Source: Archilochus colubris
Lineage: Eukaryota; Chordata; Aves; Apodiformes; Trochilidae
DNA length: 64,000 nt
Reading direction: 5' to 3'
Assembly (NCBI GenBank): GCA_023079485.1
Contig: CM041104.1
Location: 4,651,676-4,715,675 of the forward strand
Made by a program: the position numbers and the translations under genes. Each line of letters starts with the position of its first letter. The first letter of the stretch is position 1. Of this stretch, positions 36,707 to 50,180 are shown one piece after another. The notes under the pieces were generated by a model that saw only the letters and a program-made list of their open reading frames with translations, was not told the origin of the DNA and ran no database searches.

Positions 36707-39700
36707 GTGAGTTCATCACTGTTCCCTGATGGGACTAGCAGTGTGGTCAGGATTTTAATTTTAATCTTTGTTGTATTAGTACTGTTCCAGCATGAATGGT
36801 GGTCCTCCCAGTTGTTAAAGAAAGATGAACATGTTCATAAGTGACCTTCTGTTATGCAATGCCTGTTGTAGGCCCACAATCAATATGATATTTTGGCTTT
36901 CAGTGAAAGAAGGATAAGAGGTTTATGTTTTAGGACCAAAGCAGTAACCTGGGTTAGTCCATTTTCATGTCTCCCTTGAAATCCATTCCTGAGCTTCCTC
37001 AAGTTGAGCAAGTCAGGATCAGTTCCAAAGTCTGTGTGGTCGAGTGCAGGTCAAATTGTATGCCCTGGCTTTTATCCATCTGGAAAACTGATGAAAAGAG
37101 GTGCTTTAAATTTTGCAAAATCTTGTCTGTTTGGCTGCAGAGGCTTTTTTATTTGAATCACTAAAGTCTGGTTTGTGGGAGAAGATTCAGAGATAAAAAT
37201 CTTGGATCTTCTAAACCCTAATAAAGCTGGCCCTGTCCTACAGGACAAGAGGGTCAGAGAAACATTGTTGATGACAGCAAAAACTGAGTATGGCCAAAGT
37301 GTGACTTGAAATCAGTTCATTTCACCACTGGGGCTTTTGTTAGAAAACTCATGTCTCATCAGTTTCATAGGACAGTTCAATGGGAGTTTCAGGCTTGCAG
37401 CAGCTCAAGCCAAGTTAAAGGAGAGATTTCTCAATTCATGGATGCAAGTCCTGTTCTGAAAAACACAAAAGATTTCTCTTTGCTGTAATGAATGAGATGG
37501 ACACTTTATTCAGTGGCTGGAGAGATCCCAGGACATCTTGAGATTTGCAATGGACTTTTGGATTTTCTCTGCTCAGCTGGAACAGGATTTCAGCTTTAAG
37601 CTACCCCTGTGGTGTTCAGTTTTTGCAACTCAGATTGAACCTATATGACAAACCCAAAAAGAGCCATGCAACCCCACACTGCCAGTGGTTACACTTGTGT
37701 TTACTACTCCTTGTGCCCTTAAACAACACACCCTTATTTCTATTCATTACACCAGATTTGCACCCAGGGAAGATATTACTTGGAACAATCCATGTGAGGT
37801 TTGGGCAAGTTGTGCACTTGAAACTTCCTTAAACTACAGTTCTGTGAATTGTGTTACACGTGGATCACAAAGCTCATTTCACAATTCCTTGCTAACTTTT
37901 CTTATAAACTATCTTGCATATAGATTGCTCTTGAGTGTTTCTGATTAACTCCAAGTATCGATGCTCTTGTTCTTCAATAGAGAAGTCTGTGTTTCTAATT
38001 TGAATAACATAATTTCAGAGTGTATTAAGGTAAATAAGGACAATGCACTCTTGTTCTAGAAATGCCCATGAAGTTATTCATCAGTCTCTCTTTCATTTAA
38101 ATTCACACTTTACCTTAATTTGTGTTTTGAATGCAGATAAGGCCTTAATTAAATAAAAATTCAGCAGATGGTTTCAAATTCTCTGTTCAAATTACATTTC
38201 TTGTACCTTTCTATATGCTGGACTTTATCACTTCATCTTTGGAGACAGAATTATTACCATTAGACAAATGCAAAATTATTTGTAGGCTAGGCCTGTCTAT
38301 ATAGGAATAAATTAAATATTGATTATGATATCTTAAAGGCCTCAGGTTTATGTATATGTTTTGATAGATACCCAAAACCTTGACTGAACCTGCAGAGATT
38401 AATCAAAACTCAAGTAGGTACCAGAGGTTTGGTTCTTTTTCAGTTTAACAACAATTTTAAAAATGCAATAGTAGGCAGCCCTTACTCCTGTGCTTTATGA
38501 TCATCAGTGGGTCTGGGAAGCTGGTTTGACAAACATGCCAAATGACTAGGAGAAAAATTAATTAAACATTTTTGATCTCTAGAAGTAGTTGCTGTGTAAT
38601 TTTGCTCAAGCTCAGCACAGGAGCTTAGTGACTCTGAGTCCATTTTGTTTCATTATTCAGAACTGTGTAAAAATGAATGAGTGATAAGCAAAATTATAGG
38701 GAAAAAAACCAACAACTATTATCTCTGAATCTGGACTCTGCCTACTGAATAAGGAAATGATACCAATCCTCTCACACTGGGCTTAAGGAGAAAATAATTT
38801 TCTTCCACAGCAGTTGCTGCCTTCAGAGGAAATTCCGAAGGAGAGGAAAACACTGCTTGTCCATTTATGCTACATTTGAAGTGTAGGTATAAGACACAAA
38901 CCCCAGCCTTTCTTCCCCTGTTTCCTTTATCCTATGCATCTCCTGTTGCCCATGACCTTACTGGCTGTGCACTGGTAAAATTAGGCAGCTTTTCCCATTC
39001 TCACATTAGTTTCCCGTTCAGCACTGATTTACAAGCCCATGTAAATTCATTCTGTCATACAGGCTTTTCTACCTCTGCATTGCCAACCATATCACTGCAT
39101 TACTCAGAGCTAACTCATAAATTGCTTCCTTTCAACTTCCTTCCTTTGCATGTTGTGCAAGAGGAGTGGCCTTGCAGCGTGGCCAGAGATGGGGATTCCA
39201 GTTTTGCACCCTGCAGCTGTAGATCTCCATCCCTACCTAGCCTGCAGGCTTCACTTATTTATTTTGAAACAGCTTCAGCAAATGTGACAATATTTGTGTA
39301 TTTCAGCCCGAGGGGAAAAGAAATCCACCCAGCCTCTCTTTTTAAGGAGATCACCTCTTCTTGTAAAGCCTTTAATAAAGTTAGTTGATGTTTTGCAGAT
39401 GTCCCCAGGAGCTGAACCCTGTGTGAGCACAGTGGAAAGGTACAGGGAGACAAAATTTAAGTTAGAGAAGTGATTTTACAGCTGCTAGAATTAAAGTGAG
39501 TGAGAAGGGTGTTGGCAGAATCCAGATGGGTCTTGCAGTGAAGCAAAGATGCAGCATTTCAGTTGTGTGGCTGAAGCAGGGCTCTGCTTTAGGTTTGCAG
39601 TTACTGAAATTTCCTTATTTGTTCTAATTACAAAAGTATTCCTTCTGAATGGTGGAAATGTTATCAGCTCACTTGTCCTTGTGAGATTTCTACTGTCTGT

Positions 39701-40392
39701 GGGTATATGCAAGAAAACATTTCACAAAGCAAGTTCCCCTTTTGGGACCATGGGATTTGAATCGCCTTCTGGGGCCCTTGATGGTCACAACATCTGTTGG
39801 TTGTATGTTTGAAGTTCCAGTTTGGACCTGCTCTGGGCTCAGACAAAAGAGGAAGATCACAATGTTATACTAAAGGGGGTGCCTGGCATGAAGCCTTGAG
39901 CAGCCACTTGTACCAGGCTGAAACAAGAGGAAGAACACACATTTGGGGAGCTCCAGAACTCCAGGCTGCTCAGCTCCCTAGTTGTCTGCTAGTGTCAAAA
40001 GTCTCTAAAAGGTTTGTCTCCTTTCTGAGCCAAGGTGGATATGATAATTTCATTTTAGGTTTGGTGGGGGCAGAGAGGAGCTTACCAAGCCTTGAGAATA
40101 AATTGCTTAAATGTAAAACCAGTACAGTAGAAGAGTGCTTGCTCTGCTTGTAGCACTCCTCATTTCCCAGCTACCACAGGACAGGCACAGTGAAAACAAA
40201 AAGATGTTTTCTTCTTAAAATGGCTGTGGTAAGAGTACAGCCATGCCAGGCTGAGGGGAAGCTCAAACAGTTGCTGACAACTACTGTACATGTTTTAAAG
40301 ATCATCAAGCTGGGAAATATTCTGCTGCTTCTTGTTCTGTTGGGAGAACATCACTTCTCTGCACGACACAAAACCTCTTCTGTTTGGTTCAT

Positions 40393-40420
40393 GTACTTTA
40401 TTCCCTGTACTTTATTCCCT
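40393..40420. repeat. 14-bp tandem duplication (2 copies)
   Basis: GTACTTTATTCCCT occurs twice head-to-tail without mismatch. Confidence 0.9.
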
Positions 40421-41676
40421 GACCCATACCTGGCTGCAGTGATGGACCACATTACCTGGTGGGGTAGCAAGGGCTACTTCCTCTTGTTTCTTGTTTTTAC
40501 TTGCCAACATTTTATGTCTTTACAATATGATGAAGTGTTTTGGCTTTTTGATTATGTGAAAGGACAGGAGACACCATGAGTACTTTCTTATTTCTAAAAA
40601 TAAGAGGTCAGTTACTGTTAGTCTTATCAATTATCATTCAGCACTTGCCATCTGAAATTCTAAGCAATCAAATTTATTTGTAAAAAGGAACAGTAACTGA
40701 TTTTGCTTAGTATAGGCCAGTTTGATTTTGGAAATTGTGATGCCAAGAGAGACTTCTTGAGGTGAAAGTATATAATTTCTTTTTCCATTGAACTTTTCCC
40801 ATGATCACTCCAGTGATGAAAATGTCACCATTGAAGAAAAATGAGAGCAAGCCAGTTGTTCGACTCTAAAAGATGTCATCAGTGCAGACACAGTTAAATT
40901 TTCAGGGAGCTCTGTTGCAGTAAGACATTCTGGGAGAGCCATCGATCTATCAAAAAGGGGGAAGTGAAGATATTCACTGCTGGATAAAAATAAGTTACTT
41001 GAGCAAGCAATGGCACAGTCTGTTGTGGTTTGCTTTCACGTGACACCTTGGAGAGGAAATAGAGGAGATGACTTAGAGGAGGCAAGGTAGGGCAATGCCC
41101 CTCAGAATGATTCATGTAACTCCAAGGTGACCTTTTTTTTCTTGCGTGCAAATTTTCCATTCTGTACCATAGACGTGAGCAGAGAAGAAGAAAGGGACAG
41201 TCCATCTTGTGCAATTCCCCTGTGCACAGAGCCCATGAATCAAAAAAATGGGCTTTGTTCTGACTCCACACAGCCACACTGAAGTATTAGTCTAGGCTGG
41301 TTCAAATGTTTTCAACACAGATTCCAAAACACTTCGCCACCCACCTTTCCTTGATTTTTCCAGAGCGGAAAAAATTATCTGTTATTCAGACATCTGAGTG
41401 TGAAAGTTCCCTCAAAGCATGAAGAGCCACAGCAAATTATCCTTAAATATGTCAACCTTCAGCAACACTGTGGCATAGATGGACACTGATCTGATATAAG
41501 AGCATCTTGGTCATGTTGAAGCATTCTTGCTCTCCTCCTAGAGCATCAGCAGCAGTATTTTAGAGTCTCATTTCTTTCTGATTTCAACCAAAGAGGAGGG
41601 GCTCATTCCTTTTATAAGTCTTTTTTTTCACGCAGATTTAATCCAGTGGGTTATTTGTCCGCACGTCCATGGTTTC

Positions 41677-41706
41677 CATGTGTGTGCATATGTGTTCACA
41701 CACATG
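41677..41706. repeat. Inverted repeat, 10-bp arms, 10-nt loop
   Basis: CATGTGTGTG (41677-41686) and CACACACATG (41697-41706) are perfect reverse complements around a 10-base loop. It is a potential hairpin that probably arose from alternating purine-pyrimidine (GT/CA) sequence. Confidence 0.85.
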
Positions 41707-42383
41707 CAAGCAAACACACAGGACGCAGAGAAGAAAAAAGGGCTGGAGGGAAAGTGGATCCAAAGTACAAGCTGTGTCCTTATTAAAGACATACCAGAGA
41801 CTGTGTGTGACTCCCCAGAAACTCTCAGATCACTGCATGATCTATTCATCTCCCTTAGAACCAACAAGACATAAGCCCTTATCCTGATCCCACAAACTCA
41901 GAAGCTCATAATAGTTTACAGTGAACTATTTGCCTTTAGAAGAAAAGGGTTTGAGCATCCTGATGGGGCAGCCTCTTGCTCTGCTGTTCTCTGCCCTCTG
42001 AGTCAGCCTTCCCACTGGGCTTTTGGCCTGGCATTAATTAGGAGCTGTCTGCAAATGACATGGCTTAAAACTCTGAAGGAAAATCCAAGATGGCAGCTGG
42101 GGTGGCTTTGTTGGGCAAATAATGCTCCTTTCAAAGGTATTGGCCAAACAATGAAGCAGTGGCCTTCTGTTTTCAATATCCTGTTCCTTTCCCAGAGCAG
42201 TCATTTGCTGTGGGTCTGCTTTTACTCTCATCTACACCCATGCTGGCCCAGTGGAGAAAGGAGAACAAGGTTTGGTGCTCCAGGGTTGATCTGTGGGCCT
42301 TCTCATTTGCTCCTGTCAAGGCATTATCAGCCCCAGCCTTTCAAATACCACAAGATACTGAGACCAGTTTGAGACATAGAGGG

Positions 42384-42453
42384 TTTTTTTTTTCCCCAAA
42401 GACACACCAAAAAAAAAAAAAAAAAAAAAAAGTTCCACTTTAGTTTTTTTTTT
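42384..42453. repeat. T10 ... A23 ... T10 arrangement
   Basis: T10 at 42384-42393, A23 at 42409-42431 and T10 at 42444-42453. The A run can pair with either flanking T run, giving two alternative hairpins. Confidence 0.85.
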
Positions 42454-42499
42454 AGTTCACACAATGGCTATTTCGAAGTTGTTCTCTGTAGACAAACCA

Positions 42500-42570
42500 G
42501 CCTTAATTAGTGAAATAAATAAAAGCCTTAATTTACTGAAATAAAAACTTAATTACTGAAATAAATGAAG
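42500..42570. repeat. AT-rich tandem repeat, about 24 bp, 3 copies
   Basis: Three diverged copies of a unit with core TTAATTACTGAAATAAA start near 42500, 42526 and 42548. Copies differ by single-base changes and small insertions. It lies about 45 bp after the A23/T10 block. Confidence 0.75.
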
Positions 42571-42911
42571 GCTGAGTTTTCTGCATGGGGCACTACCTAA
42601 AAATGCACCAGACCTCCCAGCTTTTGCCAGCACCACTCTTCCTGCTCCCAACTATTGCACCCAAATCTCAAGGAGCTGCTGCCATTCCTCTTGCTGCTCT
42701 GTCCACTGCTGCAAAATCTGTCTGGCAGCTGTGGCAGCAGATGAGGAGGATGCCATAGGAGAGGACTGTCCTGGGGAAAGCAATCCTGCATGCTCTGCCA
42801 GAAGCAGGGCAGCAACTGCTGCCAATGAACTTTGCAATATCAGGCCCCAGACTGCACCCTCAGCCCCGTGCTGCAGCTCCTCTGTCCCTCTCTGTCTGAG
42901 GAAAGACAAAA

Positions 42912-42965
42912 CTCTTTGCTGCTTTTTTTTCCTTCTTCTTCTTTTTTTTTTTTTTTTCTCCCTCA
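42912..42965. repeat. Pyrimidine-rich low-complexity tract
   Basis: CTT repeats and T8/T16 runs on the plus strand. The minus strand is an AAG/A-rich tract that gives the Lys/Arg run in a minus-strand frame. Confidence 0.9.
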
Positions 42966-43729
42966 CCAAGAAAAAACTTGCCAGGTCTGCATCTTTCTCC
43001 CTGAACTGTTTCCTCTTTCTAATGCTAAAAGCATGTGCCATACAGCTTTGTATCGTGCTGAGATGTTAACTCTTTTTTTCAGTATTGGTTTTCATGTGGC
43101 AGAGCTGAAGGGTGGTAACATCTCAGAGGGCACTATGGTACTTTATAGGGGTGGAAACTGCAAGGACCAGGAGGGCTCTGCTTTGCCCAGGTGAAATGAG
43201 AGGCCAGGTTGCCAGACTCCATACACAGCTCAGCATAAACTCACCCCTGGCAATTGTCACAGCAAATCTTCTCTCTGGGCTTTATGCATCTATTAAAAGG
43301 TTTGTTGGCCTTTTGGTTTGGCACTCAGCGTTTGTTTGGCCATGTAAGCAAGGTACCAAGTCCAGCCAGAGAGATGGGTATCCCAGCTGGGGTTTTCCAT
43401 CTTGCTGACCTGCTTACTTGGCTCCCAGATGGGTCCAAGATCAAGCTTTTTGGCTAAGAGCTCGAGCCAAACAGAGTCAGGTTTGTACCCAGCACCTCTC
43501 ATGGTGTTTATGGCCAATGCATCTGCAGCAGCACCCCATGACCCAGCTGGGGTGTCCATGGGTGGTGCTGGAGTCGGGCACTGAACAGCAAAAGAAGCAG
43601 CAGGATTCCTTCACCCAAGAGAAGTCAGCTCAATCCTTTTAGCACAGGGTGATCCAGCTGTAGATGAAGAGTAAAAGCTGTATTGGAAACAAAGTTCGTT
43701 TCCCAAATAGATGTTGGAAGTTTTGACTG

Positions 43730-43750
43730 GTTTTGTTTTGTTTTGTTTTT
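43730..43750. repeat. Microsatellite (GTTTT)4
   Basis: About four GTTTT units ending in a T run. Confidence 0.85.
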
Positions 43751-46700
43751 TCTCCTCGTCTAAATCAGGATGAAAGGAAAAATTTCAAGTTTCATTGCAG
43801 ATCTGAGATTTAAGCATAAGGGGAGGGGCTGGGCCAGTGGAAGGATTTCTGTTTTATGTTGACCCTTTATTTTTAAATGACTATACATTAATGGGAATTT
43901 TAAATGCAAGACTCGTTTCAAACAGAAAATGGAAATTCTGCTTTTTGAAAATGTAGAAACCACACCTATTGTTTTCTTCTAAATATCTTTTTAAGACAGG
44001 AATCAGAAACCAGCCCTTTCCCACAAAAAGGTCTTGTTTTCACCAAATTTGCATTTTTGACTGAAAGCCTTGTTTCAAAGTGTTGAAACTAGATCATGGT
44101 GGAGCAGCATATATATCTAATTGGCCTCAAGGAAGAAGAAAACTCTGTGGGTGGGATTCATCTCACCTACTTATAGATGTTTAGTCTAAATTATTTGTTA
44201 ATAGTCAGTGGCACCTCCAAAGGGCTATTAGCTCTATACTGGTCATAAAACACAGGTAGAGAGATAACTTGCACTTGATACCTACTTTTCCAGTGGTTAA
44301 AACTGGGTGAAAGAAATCCTATCCTCACTGTTCACACTCTGGGCTGAAGAGAGAAGCTGAGCATCAGACTCTGAGGATTTCAAGCAGAGGCATGTTAGGA
44401 AAAGAAAAAGAAGAGGGGTTCTTCATCAGTTTTGCAGAAAGAGCCAGATATTTTTAGGTGGCGGAAAATAGAACAGTTTTGTGGAGAATGAACCAGCTGA
44501 AAATACACTGGTTACTTCCACAACAATGTAAGACTTGAAAAATCTTATTATTTCTAACTCTCAGTAATGTTCCTGGGTATTTTTTGCAAGTCCTTTGCAA
44601 TTTATCTCTGATTGTAGAAAGGTTTAATTTTTCTTTTTTTTTTTTTTTACTTTTCAGAGCAATGTTTATGTTTCTGCTCAGCTGCATTCCTTCCCTTTTT
44701 TTTCCAGCAAAGTGTTTTAAATTCATTTATAATGCTGCATGCAAGACAGGTAATATCACCTGTAAAATCCCCATATGTGATTGAAGTACCTCAGTATGGA
44801 AATCAAAAGTAAGCACAACAATGCATGCATTTTGCTTTTTAAATTGTTACTAAAGGAATAATTTTTTTTTTATTGTGGTTGTGCCAGTCTCTTTTTGTAG
44901 GGGTATTTGGCTCCTGTAATGTTTGTGCTCAGAAAACAATTTGAGATTTAATGTGAGATGCAAGTCAAATTTATAAACAAAACCCTACAGCTTTCATTTT
45001 CAGACAGTTACATGGGATGAAGCTGTCACTGGAGCATTATGGAAAGCATTTGTAGAAAGTGAACACAGCAGACTGGGCAAGGAGCAGACATTTCTGTGAC
45101 AACCTTTCATAATCACCAAGCATAAAGAAGAAAAAATACAGAAAGGGCCCATTGACCAAACCCTGATGACTTTGATGATCACCTCCATTCACATTTCTAG
45201 GCATAAATACACAGAAACAAAGACCAATGTTATGTGACAGCTCAGGAAGGGCCTTTGCAGAAACTTGCCCAAAGAAGTAGCTGGTGGAAATAAATCTGAA
45301 CCTGTGGTGCTTTCTATATGCTGAGGGTATGATGCAAAAATATCTAGGGTTTCCTTGTGTGTATTTGTAGTCTGAAAGGGGATAGATTTTTGTTAAGAGT
45401 TCCCACAGGAGTTAAAAAAAGGCAATTGAAAAATGACATGAAGCAGAAAAGTTACTGGTTTTGCTTTTGGTTGTTTCGAAGAAAAGAAAGTGAAAGAAAG
45501 TTCCTCTATGTGTAAAAAAAAAAAAAGAATGGTGGGGTTTATCATACAATTTATTTGAACTGCTCTGCTCTTGTTTTCCATCGTGGCCACTTGGTTCACA
45601 AATCCTCCAGCTGCTCAGCTTTGGGTGGTGTGGCTGTGTTCCTGGATTTCCAGCAAGCAGATCTCAGCCCCCTGAGTCCCCTGCAGTCCCTGCCCAGCCT
45701 GTAGAGCCCCAAAGGGTAATCCAGGATGGGTCATCCCTGTTCACACTTGGCTGGTGCACAAGACACAGAGCTTAGCATTGCAATTTCCACTGAAGTAAGA
45801 GGAAAAATTTCCTATTCTATATACCAGTGTGCAAAATTCCTTACAATAATGCCTCTGGTTCTCTTTCAGATGGGAGCTGGGCAGTGGGAAGGCAGCTGAG
45901 CAGCCCCTCTCACACAGCTGAGATCATGTGGGCACAAAAGGGATGTACAGTGGAGTTCCCTTCCACAGGCAAAGACATTGCAGGATTCATGGAGAACAGG
46001 AGAACTCCAGGCTCCCCTGATGGCAGGATTTAATGGAGTCCTGACTTACTGGATTAGCAGATGCCTGGGCTGTGCCTGAGGGTGACCATTGCCAGGAGTC
46101 TGCTGAGTCTGGAAATCAGACTCATTTTTTCTGTTGGGATTCTCCAAAAAAAGAGGAGCTGAAACTTGGGTTACTTCATGAGCTTGGGGATAAATGCCCA
46201 GAGTAGAGCCTGAGGCCTCAGAAGTAAACTGAAAAGCCACTTTATTAATATATTTTCCTGACTTATTGCTTTTAAGAGCTCCTTTCTGTCATGTGCATGC
46301 AAAGGTTTTATGTATTAGGAACCAGCCTAATGTCCATTCTGTTTTCAGGGCATACACATACTTCCTCTTCATGTTAATGGGAAAGATTCTTCTTCTTCAA
46401 GGGAAGAAGAGACCCACAGAAATCTAGAACAGAATTTTAGACTCCCCTGATCTAGATAGGTGGGAGTAGGTGGGGTTTGTGTTGTAACTATTCCCTGCTG
46501 GTTTATCAGCTCCCTGATTCTCCCCCAAATCATAAATCTTCCTGTCGGACTGGACTGTGGTGGGTTTGGACACTGCATTGTATCAACCTGTGAAAAGGTT
46601 GATTTGGGCTTTTTTTTTTTCCTTAAGGATCTTCCAGTGAGCTGACACATGAGGGATCACATCTGCCAAAACCAGGACTGCCTCCTAGAGGAGAGCCCAC

Positions 46701-49700
46701 TGGTGATAAAGGCAAAGTTACGTGCGTTTGAGACCTGGCATGACCTACTTAATAGGCAGAGTTATGAGAATCCATGTTAGGACAGTTTGTTTTTCAGCCT
46801 GGTTTCTCATGGGAACAAAGCTTATGCAATCCTACTGTCTGTGTCTACATCCTCCTCTACCCAATAACTTTTGGACTCGTTGCTCAATTTCAACCTACTT
46901 TGACAGGGGGCAGAGGTTCCAGGGGTGCTGCTGCTCCCTGATAAAAATCAAGAGAGGAGAGTGAGGGCCTGGGATGAGGAGCACAGCTGAGCTCAGGACC
47001 ATCTGAACTGAACAGAAATTCCCTTCACCAGGGACACGAGTAGTGGGAAGCTGCTGGCTTTGGTCTTGGGAATACTCAAAGCTCAGTTCAGACTTTGGGT
47101 ATCAGCACAAATTAGGGTCTTGTTCAGATCTACTGAAGATCCTTTTTACCTCCTTGTCTTCCAAAAGATTTTGCTTGAGCTTCCATGGGGATCTGGTTAA
47201 TTACAGGGGAGGAAATTATGGCCCCGTAGACTTCACAGAGAATATTCAGTACAGGTAAAGTATTTAATGATGTGCAATTAAACCACTGTATATCTAACTC
47301 CTTAGAAATGGTGGGTTTAGAGAGGTACTTCTTCCAGTGAGCAGGTGATAATGAACTCCCTTGGTTGCAAAGGTATAATATCAAAACTATAGAGTGAATT
47401 TATTAAACATCCTATGGAAGACTGATGTTATTATATGAATATACAGGGAAAAAGACTACATCAGGATTTCTTGGTTCCATGTTATATGTATGACAGCCTC
47501 TTGGCTCATGAATAACATCAGAAGAACACACATAGCTATTTTCAGTGATTTTGTGATGTCCTCCAAAAAAAAAAAAAAAGGAAAACCTGATATTTTAAAC
47601 ATCATATAGTTAGATAAAATTATTTAATTTAATTAGTGGTATCTTTGCAGTTATGTAGGGGGGAAAAAAGACCCTCATAGGTCATAATTCAGGACTGTGA
47701 TGCTGTGAAGATGGGCATCAGCAGGCTTTGGGGAGGGTACTCTCAGATTATGAATTTCTCATGGAGCAGAACTTGGAGAGTGAAGGTTTTACAGAAAGAA
47801 AAAGGAAAACAAAAAACCAAACAAACAAACAAAAAAACAGTCTTCTTTGTTGCACATGTCTGTGTTTTCTTCCAGTCATTAGAAATTATAACTAAAGGTC
47901 CAGGTTGCATTCCTTTTGGGGCCATGACTGACTCAGTCAAAGCTGGATCACCTGTAGATACTTCTTCTCTTAACTTAAAACTGTTTTATTATAAAAATAT
48001 TCCCTTCTCTTTTGAGTGATGAACTGCTCTATTTCGGGCTCTCTTCCTAAGCAGACTTGGTGCTGTGCACTCCAGATTGTTTTCTCTACTTCCCAACTGG
48101 TGCATGTCCTTTGAAGTCAAAGGAGCTACTGTGATTTTAGCCCCATTGAGATACTCACTATGAAGAACTATATAAAAGACTACTGCTCACAGGGTGGGAG
48201 CTGCTGGTTTCCAGTTTCTCATTAATTTTTCACTTGTCTTTTATTTCAGTGGGTCTACACTATGCTCCACCTTTGGCACAGACACAAATACTATTTTTTT
48301 TATGTGGTTCAGTGGGAGGAATGGTTTTGATCATTAAAAGCAAAGCAAAAATTATTTCAAGTAAAATTCCAGAGCCTCTTCTGCATCCATTTATCTTTCC
48401 CTGGCTTCCTTAAAGCATTGCCTACTTGCTCTCTGGGGGTATGTGCTCCAACTGTGTTTCACCACATTTACAGGAGCAGTCACATATGACCAAGGCTAAA
48501 ATTTAACCTTAATTGCCCACAGGCTGCTGCCATCAAACCCTCTTGGCATGTAAGGGTTTTAAACTGTTGAAATGAGCCCAGAGAAAACAATAAGCAAGGT
48601 AAAAAAATATCTAATTGTGATCTTTAACAATACTCATGTGCTAAAATCTAAGTGCTAAGTCTCACATCTCTTGAAGGAATGTTTAATCCTGAAATCATTT
48701 CCTTAAAGTATTCCTGATTGGGATGTTGAATCAGACAAAGGAGGGAGGTGTCTTTGGAGAAGGCACCACTGCTCCTCACTGAGACAGGGCTCTGGAAAGT
48801 AAATCAGTGCTGTGACTGGATCCTTGCCATATGCAAAGGATCGATGAAATTTTATGTTCCTTCCTTGCAAGCCTCAGGTTTTTGATTCCAGGTGTTCACA
48901 TTAATCTGGGACAAAGTGGAAGGCTGAGGTTTCCATGGTTGCATGGAGATGGCAACACAATCTGGACCAACTTTAGTTAGCAAGAGCAAGGAGTTTAATT
49001 ATCTAAAATAAGAGCACTTTTTGAAGCCTTTTGTGTCATTTCTTTAAGTCCACTAAGCAGTGATACCACAGAATTAGTCCAGATACCTGCATATCTGCAT
49101 CTTGTCCTACAAGGAAATCTTTGTTTGTGCCTTAACATCCCATCACTGGCAGAAGTCAAGTAAATGAGCAGCCTGGTTGCAGAGGTGTTAATGGAAATCA
49201 TAGGAGGATAGTACATAAGGTGATTCTAGATCTAAATTTCAGAAGTGTGTGACCTCACAGAGTACAAGTAGCTCTTAGGAGCAAATCCCTCCTAGAGCCT
49301 AAAGAGTATACATTGCTTTTGGTTGTTTAGGGCATCATTTTATCACCCAGCTTGCAGAAACTCTGTTTTATGTCACCTGCAATGATTAGAAATTATTACA
49401 GCCATCAGAGTGTAGCAACTGGGGACCACAGTTAGTGCTGCAGGCATTGCCCTGTGGATCTGCACCTTCCAACCATAACTCTTCCATCAAAGCTTCTGAA
49501 GAGCCACCTCCCATCTCTGTGATCATTTCCCTCTCTCCAGTGCATCCCTTTTTGGTTTATGTGACATTTCTATCACCTTTAAGAAGCCTCATAGAGAGGA
49601 GGCCATAAGGTTTGGATGTAATTGGCATATGGATGGAGCTTAGGTTTTTTAATACACAGTTTTTATAAGACTGCTTTTATGTTTGCCTTTGCTCTTTGAT

Positions 49701-49849
49701 CTCCACTTGAAAAATGTTTTTCATGGAGTTTGTTTGAAAGCACAAATAATCGCTTACCACAACTAAGGGCTAGCAAATAGTTCTAGAAAAGAAAGAAAAC
49801 CAAAGAGAATCCATGAGCTGATGGAGATGCCTTGAAATATGTTTTAGAA

Positions 49850-50180
49850 ACAGCTTGTAACGGCACATTTTGCAGGACTGTTCATCAAGTTAATTCTCCT
49901 GTTGCGTTGGCATTCTTGGGTATGGTAATAACAAGAAGGGAGGTTGTAATGGATGTCTAAAATGGGAGTGTTTTAATAGATTTTTGTAAATTACATTGTA
50001 TTCAATACTGTAGTGTTGTGATACAACACACTGCAATGAAAGATAAAGCCACTTGCGGACATAATCTCTGGTTCAAAATTAAATATGATGATTCCCATGA
50101 AAGATGAGATTTAACTAATTATGGCCCGGGAAAGAAAGCAGTTCTGAAAATGTAAAACAAAGCTATTCTTGTCTGATAGA
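49850..50180. promoter_or_regulatory. Possible conserved non-coding element
   Basis: Non-repetitive AT-leaning stretch with no open frame. It contains a local near-palindrome (GTAGTGTTGTGATACAACACACTGC, about 50010-50034, with GTGTTGT/ACAACAC arms), TTAACTAATTA near 50111 and a few isolated CpGs. Complex sequence with such sites is compatible with an enhancer. Conservation is not visible from one sequence. Confidence 0.18.

Larger units (their letters stand above)
36707..42383. other. Non-coding DNA, no gene seen
   Basis: Mostly AT-leaning sequence. 37950-38720 is particularly AT-rich, with many TTAATT/TAAT strings. The frames at 38867-39388 (173 codons, plus) and 40190-40579 (129 codons, plus) have no recognisable motif. 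Small repeats are listed separately at 40393 and 41677. Confidence 0.55.
42571..49849. other. Non-coding DNA, no gene seen
   Basis: Contains a pyrimidine tract (42912-42965, including T16 at 42942-42957), a (TTTTG)4-type tract (43730-43750), T15 at 44634-44648, A15 at 47565-47579 and an (AAAC)-rich tract at about 47803-47838. Open frames around 42.6-43.6 kb overlap on both strands and depend on the low-complexity tracts. No gene, RNA or repeat family was recognised. Confidence 0.55.

Noticed and set aside
38867..39388. 173-codon plus-strand open frame
   Set aside because: Ser/Phe/Leu/His-rich string typical of pyrimidine-rich DNA, no family resemblance.
41677..41706. Hairpin as a transcription terminator
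   Set aside because: Alternating GT/CA sequence makes such hairpins by chance, and intrinsic terminators are not expected in a vertebrate-type genome.
45870..45980. Possible exon after the 'ctctttcag' acceptor at 45860-45869
   Set aside because: No acceptable donor closes the segment and the product is unrecognisable.
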